The position numbers and the translations under genes are program-made. DNA of 42,641 nt from Alphaproteobacteria bacterium (GTDB lineage: Bacteria; Pseudomonadota; Alphaproteobacteria; Rhodobacterales; Rhodobacteraceae), in the NCBI GenBank assembly GCA_030425145.1, contig JAUHVK010000035.1, positions 1 to 42,641 of the forward strand, written 5' to 3'. Positions within the stretch are counted from its first letter, which is position 1; every line of letters starts with the position of its first letter. This document shows positions 16,278-25,106 of this stretch, in pieces. Under the pieces are notes generated by a model that saw nothing but the letters and a program-made list of their open reading frames with translations, searched no databases and was not told the DNA's origin.

Positions 16278-16939
16278 GGGCGCACTGCGAGGAGTGCGCG
16301 TACCGTCTCGATTTCTAGCACCCAGTTGCTGGTCGTTTCGTTGCGCCATCTTATGCAGCGGATGATCCGATCAAAATCATCCTGAAGGGCGCGCGGAAAA
16401 ACAGGCTCATGGTGTGCGATTCTGTTGCGGAGCCTCCTCACGGCTTCAATGTCAGACCTTAATTCAGATCGGCGCTGGTTGGCAGCGACACCACGAGGCG
16501 CGTCCGGAAACACTGCGTAGAAATGATCGTCCCACAGTCTGCCTTGGTGCCTGTTTGTCAGCATCTTCTCCCAAAACACGAACTTCAGTTCGGCGACTAC
16601 CTTTCCGGCAGTGGGTTGCTGTGCTGCGCAGCCTTCGAGGTCTCGTTTGGGGCTGTATGCCGGACCGCGCGGGTTCGGCAACGAACGGATGAAGCCTTGT
16701 GTCCAAGGCCATGTTCCTCCGTGGACAGCTTCGATTGCTTCCACGATCGCGTTTCGCAGCGCAACTTCCAAAACATGGAGTGGAACCATGAACGCGGCTG
16801 ATACTTGAAGATTCCAGTGGTATAGGTGGAGAGCCCGCGTCCTATCATTGCCGGTTTCGCGCAGATAGGTCGCAAACCTAGGTGCGGATAAGACGTTCGG
16901 AAGGTGGTGTTCTTCATCAGCCGTGAACGGTGGATACAT
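16274..16939 (-). CDS. Abi-family HEPN protein
   Basis: The 221-residue leftward gene encodes a helical protein of Abi-like (Abi_2) type. The N-terminal part has YLRETGNDRTRALHLYHWN and LHVLEVALRNAI, and RLRNRIAHHEPVF at 169-181 gives the HEPN R-x4-H motif (R171, H176). HEPN proteins of this kind are usually metal-independent RNases acting in abortive infection or as toxins. It stands alone, antisense in a chain of rightward plasmid genes, with convergent overlapping stops at its 3' end and a terminator about 80 bp upstream of its start. No antitoxin gene is adjacent, so it is probably phage-activated or self-controlled. Target unknown. Confidence 0.72.
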   Translation of the reverse strand: MYPPFTADEEHHLPNVLSAPRFATYLRETGNDRTRALHLYHWNLQVSAAFMVPLHVLEVALRNAIVEAIEAVHGGTWPWTQGFIRSLPNPRGPAYSPKRDLEGCAAQQPTAGKVVAELKFVFWEKMLTNRHQGRLWDDHFYAVFPDAPRGVAANQRRSELRSDIEAVRRLRNRIAHHEPVFPRALQDDFDRIIRCIRWRNETTSNWVLEIETVRALLAVRP

Positions 16940-17023
16940 TGACAGTAAAGACTTTCGGTGCCATATAGAGCATGAGCTTTGAGACTGCGGGCACTATGCC
17001 TCCCCTCATTGCACAAAGAAAGC

Positions 17024-17052
17024 AAAAGCCCGTCGCATTGCGGCGGGTTTTT
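17024..17052. terminator. bidirectional terminator upstream of Abi gene
   Basis: AAAAGCCCGTCGC and GCGGCGGGTTTTT form an 8-10 bp stem (one G-U pair) around a 3-nt ATT loop. T5 follows on the plus strand, and an AAAA-derived U run follows on the minus strand. It insulates the antisense Abi/HEPN gene from the helicase gene to the right. Confidence 0.75.
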
Positions 17053-17144
17053 CAGTTTTCTAAACCAACTCCGACAAACCGTTTGATTGGCCGGTCGGCG
17101 ATTGGATGCCTCTTGGTCTGACCTCATCACCCCGAAAAGCGAAA

Positions 17145-17181
17145 GTGGGCTTTTTGTCCTTTGGAACTCAGACCCTGATCC
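17145..17181 (+). promoter_or_regulatory. leader hairpin of the helicase gene
   Basis: AAAAGC and GCTTTT arms (17136-17155) enclose a short loop, giving a stem followed by TTG. GTGGGCTTTTTG at 17145-17156 and TGATCC at 17176-17181 repeat the leader motif seen before other genes of this backbone. CAAAGGA is the ribosome site for the ATG at 17196. Confidence 0.4.
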
Positions 17182-17195
17182 AAAGGAAAACCCCC

Positions 17196-20100
17196 ATGAC
17201 CAAGCCCAATCCGGCAAACCCGCCTTTCCCAATCTCCGACGCTGATCTCGCCTCTGCGCTAGCGCAAATCGGCGCGGAGATCGACTACCAACCCCTGCGC
17301 AGTTCAGCGCTCGCGCGCATCATGCGCGAGACGTTTCATGGCAGCGATGCCAGCGGCGCGTGGGACTGGCGCATGGCCTACGATCTGATGCAGGCGGCGG
17401 CTGTGCAGGCGCTGCTACGTGGCGACAACAGTGAGGATGATTACTCCGCCGCAAAACTCCTTGCGTCACGTCTCCTGACGGAAACGCGCCGGTCAGAGCA
17501 ACAGATCCGGCTGCAGCAGTTTTCCACGCCGTTGCCTTTCGCGGCAATGGCCGTGCGGGCGGCAGCCATTCGCAAGGGCGAGACCGTTCTGGAGCCCTCG
17601 GCTGGCACCGGCGCCTTGGCCGCTTTCGCCGCCCGGGCCGGTGCCACGCTTTTGCTCAATGAAATAGACCCCTTTCGCCAGAGCCTATTGCGCGCGGTCT
17701 TTGGCGGCGATGTGACGGGCCATGACGGTGAGCATATTGACGATCTGCTGCAGACGCCGGTTCTGCCCGACGTCGTGGTGATGAATCCGCCCTTCGCTTC
17801 CTCGGTCGATCGCTCGCGAGACAAGCACATCGCCGCCAAGCATCTCATTGCGGCAGCGAAGCGTCTCGCGCCCGGTGGGCGGCTGGTGGCGATCATGCCG
17901 CCAGGATTCACGCCCGAACGCGATACCGCGCATTGGTCCCGCGCCTGCGGTCTCCTGACGCCGCGCTTGGCGCTGACGATGCCGGGGCAGGTCTACCGCA
18001 AGCTCGGAACCTCTGTCGAAACTCAGCTGATAGTCTTCGACAAGGTGCAGGAGGACGGCGAGATGATCCGCGCCAGTGTCCGGGACTTGGATGAAGCCCT
18101 TCCTTTTATCGACGCCGTGGCCGCGACCCGGCTCGAGATACGCCCCGGCCAATCGGCTGAAGCAATCCCTCATGCTCGAGCAACCGTTCCATCATCTGCC
18201 CCGCGCAAGACCGTCGCTGCGCCTGTCGCCGCCTCCAAACCACGGGCCAATGCCGTCCGCCCGCTCTGCTTCACAAGCTTCGATGTCCCGCGCGACAACA
18301 CCCCCGTCTCGGACATCTATGCGCGCTACCGCCCGCAACGAATCGAGATTGCAGGCACGCAGGAACATCCCACGCCGTTGGTCGAGAGCATCGCCATGGC
18401 CTCTGTCGCGCCACCCGTGCCTTCGGGTGGCGCCAGTTCGGAATTGTGCCTGCCAGCACGATTGATCGAGGAGGGACATCTCTCCGAGGCGCAGCTCGAG
18501 ACCATCATCATGGCGCATGATGCCCATGGGCGTGATCTGCCCGGTCGGTTCACCATCGATGACGACCAGACCAAGCTAACGCGCGCCGATGATGACACCG
18601 TGGCGCGGGCCTATCGTCTTGGCTATTTCCTCGGGGACGGCACCGGCTGCGGCAAGGGCCGCGAATGCGCGGGGCTCATTCTCGTGAACTGGCTGGCCGG
18701 GCGTCGGAAGGCGATCTGGGTCTCCAAATCCGCCACGCTGATCGAGGATGCGATCCGTGACTGGACAGATCTTGGCGGCTCGCCTGCAGATATCCAGCCG
18801 CTCTCGAAATGGAAACCGGACCAGCCGATCCCGATGGGTGACGGCATCCTGTTTGCTACCTACGCCACGCTGCGCTCCGCGGGCAAATGCGGCACCACGC
18901 GGCTGAGCCAGATGCTCGACTGGATGGGCGAAGATTTCGACGGCGTCCTCGCTTTTGATGAGGCCCACGCCATGCAGAACGCGGCAGGGTCCGAGCAGGG
19001 CAGGGGGGTCAAACCCTCCCAGCAGGGCCTCGCAGGCCTCCGGCTGCAACTCGCGTCACCCCGCGCCCGCGTCTTCTACATCTCGGCCACGGGCGCCACG
19101 AGCGTCCACAACCTCGCCTATGCCGCACGACTGGGGCTCTGGGGGCAGGGCCCCGAATATCCCTTCCCGAGCCGCGAAGGTTTCGTCTCGGCAATGGAGG
19201 CAGGCGGCGTGGCCGCCATGGAGGTGGTCGCACGCGATCTCAAGACGCTCGGCCTCTACACGGCCCGTGCCCTCAGCTTTGATGGCGTGGAGTATGACGT
19301 GCTCGAACATGCGCTCACCCCGGCCCAGATCGAGATCTATGATGCTTATGCGACCGCGTTTCGGACGATCCACCACAATCTGGAAGCCGCACTGACTGCG
19401 ACTGGCGTCAATGACGCCTCGGGGGAGACCAATGCGTCAGCCGCCCGGGCCTCGGCCAAGTCCCGCTTCGAAAGCACGAAGCAGCGCTTCTTCAACCATC
19501 TTCTGATGGGCATGAAGGCACCGACCATCATCCGCGCCATCGAGGACGACCTGGCAACGGGCCACGCGTGCGTCATCCAGGTGGTTTCGACCGGCGAGAG
19601 CCTGCTGAAACGTCGGCTTGAAACGATGGACGCGGAAGACGAGCTCGTCGAGGGTGCCTTGACGCCGCGCGACTATGTTCTGGGCTACCTGGAACAGGCC
19701 TTCCCGATCCACGCGCAAAAGCTGGTCGAGATCGACGGCAATATGGTGGCCGAGCCGCTCAGGGACGAGACCGGCGCGCTCGTTGTCTCGCGCGAGGCGC
19801 TCGCTTTGCGTGACGCGGCCATGATGGAATTGATGACGCTGGCCCCAATCCCCTCGGCGCTGGACCAGATCCTATGGACCTTTGGCGACGAGGCTGTCGC
19901 CGAGGTCACGGGGCGATCTATCCGGCCCCTCAAGGCCGAGGATGGTCATCTCTTCATCGAGAAGCGCGCCGCTAGCAGCAATTCGTCGGAGACCCAAGCC
20001 TTCATGGATGGTGAGAAGGATATCCTGGTCTTTTCTGACGCGGGCGGCACGGGCCGCTCCTATCATGCGGCGCAAACGGCGAGGAACCAGAAGCGGCGGC

Positions 20101-21458
20101 GGCACTACCTGCTGGAGCCCGGCTGGCGCGCCGATGCGGCCATCCAGGGGCTCGGCCGCACGCATCGTTCGGCCCAGGTCAGCGCGCCCTTCTTCCGGGT
20201 CTGCACCTCCGATGTGCATGGCGAGAAGCGCTTCACCTCAACTATAGCCAAACGCCTCGACCAGCTGGGTGCCTTGACGAAGGGCCAGCGCGAGACCGGC
20301 TCGCAAGGCATGTTCCGCGAGGAGGACAATCTCGAAAGTCCAATCGCGCGAGCGGCGCTGCGTGGGTATTTCGCCGATCTTGCCGCCGGGCGGGCCGAGG
20401 CGATGAGCTACGAGAGCTTCACCGACTGGACGGCCCTGCGGCTGATCGACAAGGACGGGGTGCTCCTTGAGGAGTTGCCGCCGATCCAGCGGTTTCTGAA
20501 CCGGGTTCTGGCCCTGCCCATCCACATGCAGAACGCGCTTTTTGCCGAGTTCATGAAGCGGATCGCTGATCAGACCGAACGGGCGCGCGCGGCAGGCACG
20601 CTCGATCTCGGCGTGGAAACCCTGCGTGGCGAAAGGATCGAGCAGGTCTCCACAGAGGATCTCTGGACCTGCCCGAAATCCGGTGCCGTGACACGGATCA
20701 TTGGACTTGAGGTTACCGACCCTGTCCACGTGCTGTCGGCGGATGACGCCCTGTCGCTCAACCCCGACAAGCTGCCGATGGTCAATCGCGCCTCCGGTCG
20801 CGCGGCGCTGATCTCGGCGCGGCCGATGCAGATGTATGACGAGGACGTCGTCACGCTGATGCGCAAGGCGGTGCGGCCAAACGGGTCGAGCTACCTGGAG
20901 GAGGCGCGGTTCGGGTCTTCTGCCTGGGAAGAGATCAGCAAGCCTGAGTTTGCGCGGCTTTGGGATGCCGAGGCTGCGTCCCTGCCAAAAACCACCACGA
21001 CCAAGCTCTACCTGCTGACCGGGCTTCTGCTACCGATCTGGAAGGACATCCCGACCACCAATGAGCGCATCTATCGGGTCACGCCGGATGGGGCGACCGC
21101 CATGATCGGGCGCACGCTGAGCGAAGAAGGGGCGGCCGCGCTGCGCTCCCGCTTCCTCGTCTCCAACCCGCAAACACCGCAGGAGATGATGACCGTCGCT
21201 CTTGGCACTACAGCGCCTGTCGATATTGGCCGGGGTCTGACCCTGACCCGTCGCCGTGTCGCAGGCGAGATGCGCCTCGAGCTGGGCGGTGCGGATCGGG
21301 GTATGATCGAAAGCCTCAAAGCGCTTGGCTGTTTCACCGAGATCATCGCCTTCCAGTTGCGGGTGTTCCTCCCGCATGGGGACGGTGTCGACACGGTCAG
21401 CATTCTGGCACGGATCGTGGGGCAGGGAACCCCCAGAGCGGCGGACCAAGCCGCCTGA
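17196..21458 (+). CDS. methylase-strawberry-notch helicase fusion protein
   Basis: The 1420-residue start at 17196 is set by CAAAGGA upstream. The N-terminal domain is a Rossmann methyltransferase: EPSAGTGALAAFAA (motif I) and NPPF at 197-200, the N6-adenine or N4-cytosine catalytic box. The middle is an SF2-like strawberry-notch ATPase with GDGTGCGKGRE at 480-490 (Walker A type) and DEAH at 588-591, then YISATGAT. The C-terminal helicase half contains GGTGRSYHAAQTA and LGRTHRSAQ. Phage P1 DarB, which protects entering DNA from type I restriction, has a comparable methylase-helicase plan. Beside ArdC and ParB-like genes this suggests modification or remodelling of newly entered plasmid DNA. 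That role is inferred. Confidence 0.85.
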   Translation: MTKPNPANPPFPISDADLASALAQIGAEIDYQPLRSSALARIMRETFHGSDASGAWDWRMAYDLMQAAAVQALLRGDNSEDDYSAAKLLASRLLTETRRSEQQIRLQQFSTPLPFAAMAVRAAAIRKGETVLEPSAGTGALAAFAARAGATLLLNEIDPFRQSLLRAVFGGDVTGHDGEHIDDLLQTPVLPDVVVMNPPFASSVDRSRDKHIAAKHLIAAAKRLAPGGRLVAIMPPGFTPERDTAHWSRACGLLTPRLALTMPGQVYRKLGTSVETQLIVFDKVQEDGEMIRASVRDLDEALPFIDAVAATRLEIRPGQSAEAIPHARATVPSSAPRKTVAAPVAASKPRANAVRPLCFTSFDVPRDNTPVSDIYARYRPQRIEIAGTQEHPTPLVESIAMASVAPPVPSGGASSELCLPARLIEEGHLSEAQLETIIMAHDAHGRDLPGRFTIDDDQTKLTRADDDTVARAYRLGYFLGDGTGCGKGRECAGLILVNWLAGRRKAIWVSKSATLIEDAIRDWTDLGGSPADIQPLSKWKPDQPIPMGDGILFATYATLRSAGKCGTTRLSQMLDWMGEDFDGVLAFDEAHAMQNAAGSEQGRGVKPSQQGLAGLRLQLASPRARVFYISATGATSVHNLAYAARLGLWGQGPEYPFPSREGFVSAMEAGGVAAMEVVARDLKTLGLYTARALSFDGVEYDVLEHALTPAQIEIYDAYATAFRTIHHNLEAALTATGVNDASGETNASAARASAKSRFESTKQRFFNHLLMGMKAPTIIRAIEDDLATGHACVIQVVSTGESLLKRRLETMDAEDELVEGALTPRDYVLGYLEQAFPIHAQKLVEIDGNMVAEPLRDETGALVVSREALALRDAAMMELMTLAPIPSALDQILWTFGDEAVAEVTGRSIRPLKAEDGHLFIEKRAASSNSSETQAFMDGEKDILVFSDAGGTGRSYHAAQTARNQKRRRHYLLEPGWRADAAIQGLGRTHRSAQVSAPFFRVCTSDVHGEKRFTSTIAKRLDQLGALTKGQRETGSQGMFREEDNLESPIARAALRGYFADLAAGRAEAMSYESFTDWTALRLIDKDGVLLEELPPIQRFLNRVLALPIHMQNALFAEFMKRIADQTERARAAGTLDLGVETLRGERIEQVSTEDLWTCPKSGAVTRIIGLEVTDPVHVLSADDALSLNPDKLPMVNRASGRAALISARPMQMYDEDVVTLMRKAVRPNGSSYLEEARFGSSAWEEISKPEFARLWDAEAASLPKTTTTKLYLLTGLLLPIWKDIPTTNERIYRVTPDGATAMIGRTLSEEGAAALRSRFLVSNPQTPQEMMTVALGTTAPVDIGRGLTLTRRRVAGEMRLELGGADRGMIESLKALGCFTEIIAFQLRVFLPHGDGVDTVSILARIVGQGTPRAADQAA

Positions 21459-21467
21459 AAAGTCAAA

Positions 21468-21479
21468 GAGGGCTTTGGG
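21468..21479 (+). promoter_or_regulatory. leader hairpin before DUF6878
   Basis: CAAAG-AGGG-CTTTG forms a small stem-loop directly after the helicase stop, containing the GAGGGCTTTGGG motif shared with other leaders. Confidence 0.35.
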
Positions 21480-21584
21480 TCGGGCGTCGCGGATCGGGAT
21501 TTGACCGGTCTGCGCGTTCTTGGTGCGCGGGCAGGCCAATGGCACGCCTGCGCTCGTCCCAAATTCAGACAAGAGGACAGACCC

Positions 21585-21971
21585 ATGACCAATCCCCAGA
21601 TCGACTATGCCGCAATGGCGGCTCAGTGGCGCGCAGAGCGAGAAACCACCTTGAAGGCATCCCGAGCGGAGCTGATCGCACAACTACGTGCGCTCGGCAT
21701 CAGCGAGGTCACTGCGGAATACGAAGGCTATGGCGACTCCGGCAATGTCGAAGATGTGATTGTGCAGCCTGCGGAGGCCAAACTGCCGGAACCGCTTGCC
21801 ACCGAGGTGGGCGATTTCGCCTGGTCGCTCGCCTATCACCATCACCCGGGGTTCGAGAACAACGAGGGCGGCTACGGCACGCTGACCTGGGACATTGCAG
21901 CAGACAGCATCACCCTCGATCACGCCGACCGCTATGTCGAATGCTCGCACAGCTATGAAGAGGGGCTTTGA
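21585..21971 (+). CDS. DUF6878 protein
   Basis: The 128-residue acidic protein carries the DUF6878 pattern: LRALGISEVTAEYEGYGDSG with an acidic VEDV continuation, then NNEGGYGTLTWDIAADSITL and the C-terminal HADRYVE. The family has no known function and is frequent on Rhodobacterales and Sphingomonadales plasmids. The ATG at 21585 is preceded by AAGAGGA. The next gene starts 2 bp after its stop, so they form one unit. Confidence 0.78.
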   Translation: MTNPQIDYAAMAAQWRAERETTLKASRAELIAQLRALGISEVTAEYEGYGDSGNVEDVIVQPAEAKLPEPLATEVGDFAWSLAYHHHPGFENNEGGYGTLTWDIAADSITLDHADRYVECSHSYEEGL

Positions 21972-21972
21972 G

Positions 21973-22425
21973 ATGGCCCATCCGCTTCATCATGCCGAAA
22001 GCTCTGCCCGGAAATTCGGCGGGGTGCCGTCTGACTATCAGGCCGTCCACGATTGGTTTGACGCCTCGAAAGAGCATCTCGCGCTTTTCACGCACCGGGC
22101 CTTGCGCCACCATACCCAAGGCCTGTTCGAGGCCGAACGTGTCTTCGGCCTGACCCTGACCAATAGCGCGGGTCGGGACATCCCCGTGCGCTGGATCGGC
22201 GAGCAGCATGTCCGCGAAGACTGCCAGGGCCGCATCCCGAGCATGGCGGACTGGCTGCGACGAATCCAGCCCGAGCCATGGATGGCCAATGGCCATATCG
22301 AGCAGCACGTCAGCGGGGAGCCCTGCGGCGATCCAAGGGTTGCCTGGGCCTCCGAGGTCGCCGCCGGACGAACGGTTCTTGGCCTGAAAGATTGGATGGC
22401 GGCGCGCGCGACGCAAGCCACGTAA
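21973..22425 (+). CDS. DUF6915 protein
   Basis: The 150-residue protein begins MAHPLHHAESSARKFGG. It continues with a DWFDASKEHLALFTHRALRH segment, then IPVRWIGEQHVREDCQGRIP and ADWLRRIQPEPWM, the typical order of DUF6915. The conserved histidines suggest a metal or nucleotide site, but no activity is known. It starts right after DUF6878 with AGAGGGG as ribosome site and is very probably co-translated with it. Confidence 0.78.
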   Translation: MAHPLHHAESSARKFGGVPSDYQAVHDWFDASKEHLALFTHRALRHHTQGLFEAERVFGLTLTNSAGRDIPVRWIGEQHVREDCQGRIPSMADWLRRIQPEPWMANGHIEQHVSGEPCGDPRVAWASEVAAGRTVLGLKDWMAARATQAT

Positions 22426-22534
22426 AGCGCCTGACAGCTCTCGGTCGTTTGCCAAACGAATGCTGCATAGAAGCCTGGTCGGAAGATCGGGCTTCTTGCG
22501 GCGTTTACCCACCATTCTTCTTGAGGAGGTTCGC

Positions 22535-22786
22535 ATGACACTCGAAGACATCAAGGCGGCCGTCGATGCCGGCCAGACCGTGCATTGGGCCAATACCGGC
22601 TACGTTGTCCACAAGGACCGGCTGGGTCAGTACCTGATCACCTATATGCCGAACGGCAGCTGCATCGGCCTGACCGAGCGGGAAGCGCACCGGTTGAACG
22701 GAAAATCGGCGGAGTTCTTCATCGCGCGGTCGGAGGACGGCGTTCGGGCAGCCAAGCAAGACCAGACGGGCAGGGGAGGGGCGTAG
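22535..22786 (+). CDS. small hypothetical protein
   Basis: The 83-residue protein has an ideal ribosome site (TTGAGGAGGT) 6 nt before its ATG. The sequence MTLEDIKAAVDAGQTVHWAN continues into a beta-rich segment (YVVHKDRLGQYLITYM) and a basic C-terminus. I do not recognise a family with certainty. Its place in the rightward plasmid gene chain and good codon use make it a real gene. Function unknown. Confidence 0.7.
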   Translation: MTLEDIKAAVDAGQTVHWANTGYVVHKDRLGQYLITYMPNGSCIGLTEREAHRLNGKSAEFFIARSEDGVRAAKQDQTGRGGA

Positions 22787-22849
22787 CACCCGGAGGCGCG
22801 GAGGCATTCCCACTCGGGCGGCAGTTCTGACCGAGGGGAGGGGAAGAAA

Positions 22850-22878
22850 GGAAAGCAGGCTTTCTGATTTGTGATCCC
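22850..22878 (+). promoter_or_regulatory. leader hairpin before duplicated DUF736 gene
   Basis: AGAAAG and CTTTCT arms flank GAAAGCAGG; CAGGCTTTCTG at 22856-22866 is followed by TGATCCC at 22872-22878. The arrangement repeats the leader motif found at other genes here. Confidence 0.4.
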
Positions 22879-22954
22879 TCAAGGGGTCGAGAAAGCAATC
22901 CCGGATGCGCTGGCAAGAACGTCAGGCACCGGCCAATCCAAAAGGAACCATCTC

Positions 22955-23683
22955 ATGTTCGCAGGAACCCTTACCCGCAATGTCGAGACCGCCGCCGCCG
23001 AATACACCGGCATGATTCACTCGACGCGTTTCGATGTTGCCATCCAGCTCGAAACCCGCCCGAAGATGTCCGAGCGCAGCCCGGATTATGACGTAACGGC
23101 GACCAACAAGTCGGGCCGCAAGGTGCGCATCGGCACGGCCTGGAACGAAACCGGCACGACCAGCGGCAACCCCTACATCTCGATGCAGATCGATGTGGGC
23201 CTTGGTCCCTTCCGGGTCAACGCGGTGCAGACGAAAGAGGCGCGCGCGGCCAAGAGCGGCGAATTCGAGATCATCCCGCTGGTCTCGAACGGCCTGATGA
23301 AATCCGGCTCGATCTCGGGCGAGCTCACCGCCATGGACGCCGACAACGCCTTCACCGGCTACATCGCCAACATGATGTTCGATCTGGAGTTCATGCTGAT
23401 CGAGAACAGCTACAAGACCGAGGAGACCCACCCCGATTACCGCATCGAAGTCAGCTCGCCCCGGGGCACGCCGATCCGCGTCGGCTCGGCCTGGATGGCC
23501 AAGAGCAGCCGCACGGGCAATGACTACCTGTCGCTGCTGATCAACACGCCTGATGGCGACCTGCGTGTCAACGCCGTCCAGAACGAAGAACAGCGCGGTG
23601 GCCAGACTTTCTCGATCATTCCGTTCATCGACAGCGGTGATCAAGCGCAAGACGCGGGCGCGGGGCTCTCCTTGGTCGCCTAG
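22955..23683 (+). CDS. tandem DUF736 protein
   Basis: DUF736 proteins are usually about 100 residues; this one has 242 and contains two copies. Copy 1 is residues 1-109 (SPDYDVTATNKSGRKVRIGT, then AWNE and FRVNAVQ, ending FEIIPLV). Copy 2 is about 118-224 (HPDYRIEVSSPRGTPIRVGS, AW, LRVNAVQ, ending FSIIPFI). The parallel motifs show an in-frame duplication that has since diverged. DUF736 is abundant on alphaproteobacterial conjugative plasmids and has no assigned activity; its beta-rich fold suggests binding of nucleic acid or protein. AAAAGGA precedes the ATG. The gene ends the operon, followed by a strong terminator. Confidence 0.85.
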   Translation: MFAGTLTRNVETAAAEYTGMIHSTRFDVAIQLETRPKMSERSPDYDVTATNKSGRKVRIGTAWNETGTTSGNPYISMQIDVGLGPFRVNAVQTKEARAAKSGEFEIIPLVSNGLMKSGSISGELTAMDADNAFTGYIANMMFDLEFMLIENSYKTEETHPDYRIEVSSPRGTPIRVGSAWMAKSSRTGNDYLSLLINTPDGDLRVNAVQNEEQRGGQTFSIIPFIDSGDQAQDAGAGLSLVA

Positions 23684-23714
23684 TCGGCGCGCGAGGGGGA
23701 GACGATGTGAACTG

Positions 23715-23748
23715 AAAGGGGAGCCGTGGGACCACGGGTCCCCTTTTT
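23715..23748 (+). terminator. strong Rho-independent terminator
   Basis: AAAGGGGA (23715-23722) plus CCGTGG pair with CCACGG plus TCCCCTTT, with single G bulges and a 2-nt GA turn, followed by a T run at 23744-23748. It closes the long rightward unit after the duplicated DUF736 gene. Confidence 0.9.
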
Positions 23749-23780
23749 CCATGTTTGGCTGCATGACGGGCGCCATCTGC

Positions 23781-23814
23781 TTGCGATCTGCTGAATATGA
23801 TATACGATAATATA
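23781..23814 (+). promoter_or_regulatory. AT-rich promoter with shared 12-mer
   Basis: TTGCGA at 23781-23786 and GATAAT at 23806-23811 (19-bp spacer) or TATAAT at 23811-23816 make a likely promoter. TACGATAATATA at 23803-23814 is the exact reverse complement of the 12-mer at 32249-32260 upstream of the mobC-like gene. Confidence 0.5.
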
Positions 23815-23839
23815 ATATTGTATGGACGAAGGTAGGCGC

Positions 23840-24376
23840 ATGATGGCGAGACTGGGAAAAGCTCCGTGGTTCGTGAGCTTTGATGTAGACGCCGAGGTTG
23901 AAGAGCTACTTGCTCATATCCAGCGTTGCACCGGATTTGCGCTGCCTGAACGACAGCGTGATGTCATCATGACCCATGCAAGGGCAAGGCTCGACAGGAC
24001 AAGGCAGGCATTTCTGGAGGCCAAGGCGACGGGAAAGCCGGTGTCCACATCGCGGCGTGCGTATCTGACCGACCTGCAGGACACGATCTTCATGGCGATC
24101 CCGGAGGAGAACCTCGCGCGGATGCCGCTGCGCGAGCAGGTTCTCAACGACCCATCATTTTACGCGGATGCCATGCACCGCGCCGCCGCGATTAGCGAGG
24201 ATGAGCTATTCATGGCGCTGTCCTCTTCGCTGAAAGACATGACGGTCCAAGACGCCCGCGCGTTCGTCTCGAAGCTTTGGCACGGCACAATCGATGACAA
24301 TGCCCGTAAATACGCCGAAGCCCTGAAGCGCCCCGAGCGTGAACCGCAGCCCTTTCGCCCGGGGAACACCGTGTAA
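23840..24376 (+). CDS. hypothetical helical protein
   Basis: I prefer the ATG at 23840, with GAAGGTAGG just upstream, over the one at 23822, which would lie at the predicted transcription start. The 178-residue product is mostly helical and charged (LPERQRDVIMTHARARLDRT) and has no membrane segment or known catalytic motif. It has its own promoter after a strong terminator. Its promoter shares a 12-mer with the mobilisation promoter, so a transfer-related or regulatory role is possible. I do not recognise the family. Confidence 0.65.
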   Translation: MMARLGKAPWFVSFDVDAEVEELLAHIQRCTGFALPERQRDVIMTHARARLDRTRQAFLEAKATGKPVSTSRRAYLTDLQDTIFMAIPEENLARMPLREQVLNDPSFYADAMHRAAAISEDELFMALSSSLKDMTVQDARAFVSKLWHGTIDDNARKYAEALKRPEREPQPFRPGNTV

Positions 24377-24506
24377 GACCGGAGCCATTCTCTTGGCTTG
24401 AGCCGTACCGAGGTTGGCCGCCTCAAACCCTCTTTCCCGGAGGTGGTACCCTGTGCAGCGCGCGAAAGCCGTTGAAGGCGCTGTGGGGACGACTACTGTC
24501 GCCAAC

Positions 24507-25106
24507 ATGATGAAACGGGATCACATGCGCGTCTTCTTCCGGCGAACCGCGGCGCTTGCCGCCTTTGTCGCGCTGCTCTGGGCGATCCAAGTCGTCAATT
24601 GGATCACCGGCTACGGCCTGATCCCGGCCTTCGGCCTGATCCCCAGGCACGGCAGCGGATTGGATGGTGTCATCGCCATGCCCCTGCTGCCCGGAAGCTT
24701 CGCGCATCTGATGGCCAATACGCCGCCGCTCCTGGTGATGGGTGGGCTGCTTGTGGCCTCGACCACGAGGGCTTTGCTGCCGGTGAATGCAGTGGTGATC
24801 GGCCTCGGCGGCGGACTCGTCTGGCTGTTCGGAAGCTCCGCCATCCATATCGGGGCGTCAGGGTTGGTCTTCGGCTGGTTTGGCTTCCTCGTCGCGCGCA
24901 GCTTCGTGGATCGCTCATTGATCACGCTGGGCGCGACACTGGTGGTCGGTGTCCTCTATAGCTCCATTCTCTGGGGCGTTCTTCCGGGCCAACCCGGCGT
25001 GTCGTGGGAAGCGCACCTCTTCGGTGCCATCGCCGGCGCGGTCGCTGCGTTCCTAATCCGAACGCATGTACATGCGCCGCGCCTCGGCGGCGTCGATCTG
25101 GACTGA
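24507..25106 (+). CDS. rhomboid-family intramembrane serine protease
   Basis: The 199-residue protein has about six hydrophobic segments. HLMANT at 67-72 is the conserved loop motif. GASGLVFG contains the catalytic serine (S118), and [12 protein letters not shown] holds the catalytic histidine (H170) with the following GxxxG-type helix packing. Rhomboids cleave membrane proteins within the bilayer. The ATG codons at 24507, 24510 and 24525 are all possible starts; no strong ribosome site separates them. On plasmids of this group a rhomboid gene beside mobilisation or hypothetical genes is common, but its substrate is unknown. Confidence 0.82.
   Translation: MMKRDHMRVFFRRTAALAAFVALLWAIQVVNWITGYGLIPAFGLIPRHGSGLDGVIAMPLLPGSFAHLMANTPPLLVMGGLLVASTTRALLPVNAVVIGLGGGLVWLFGSSAIHIGASGLVFGWFGFLVARSFVDRSLITLGATLVVGVLYSSILWGVLPGQPGVSWEAHLFGAIAGAVAAFLIRTHVHAPRLGGVDLD

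Noticed and set aside
16274-16939. Abi gene as part of a toxin-antitoxin pair
   Set aside because: No second small gene lies next to it in the same direction, so a classical two-gene pair is not supported.
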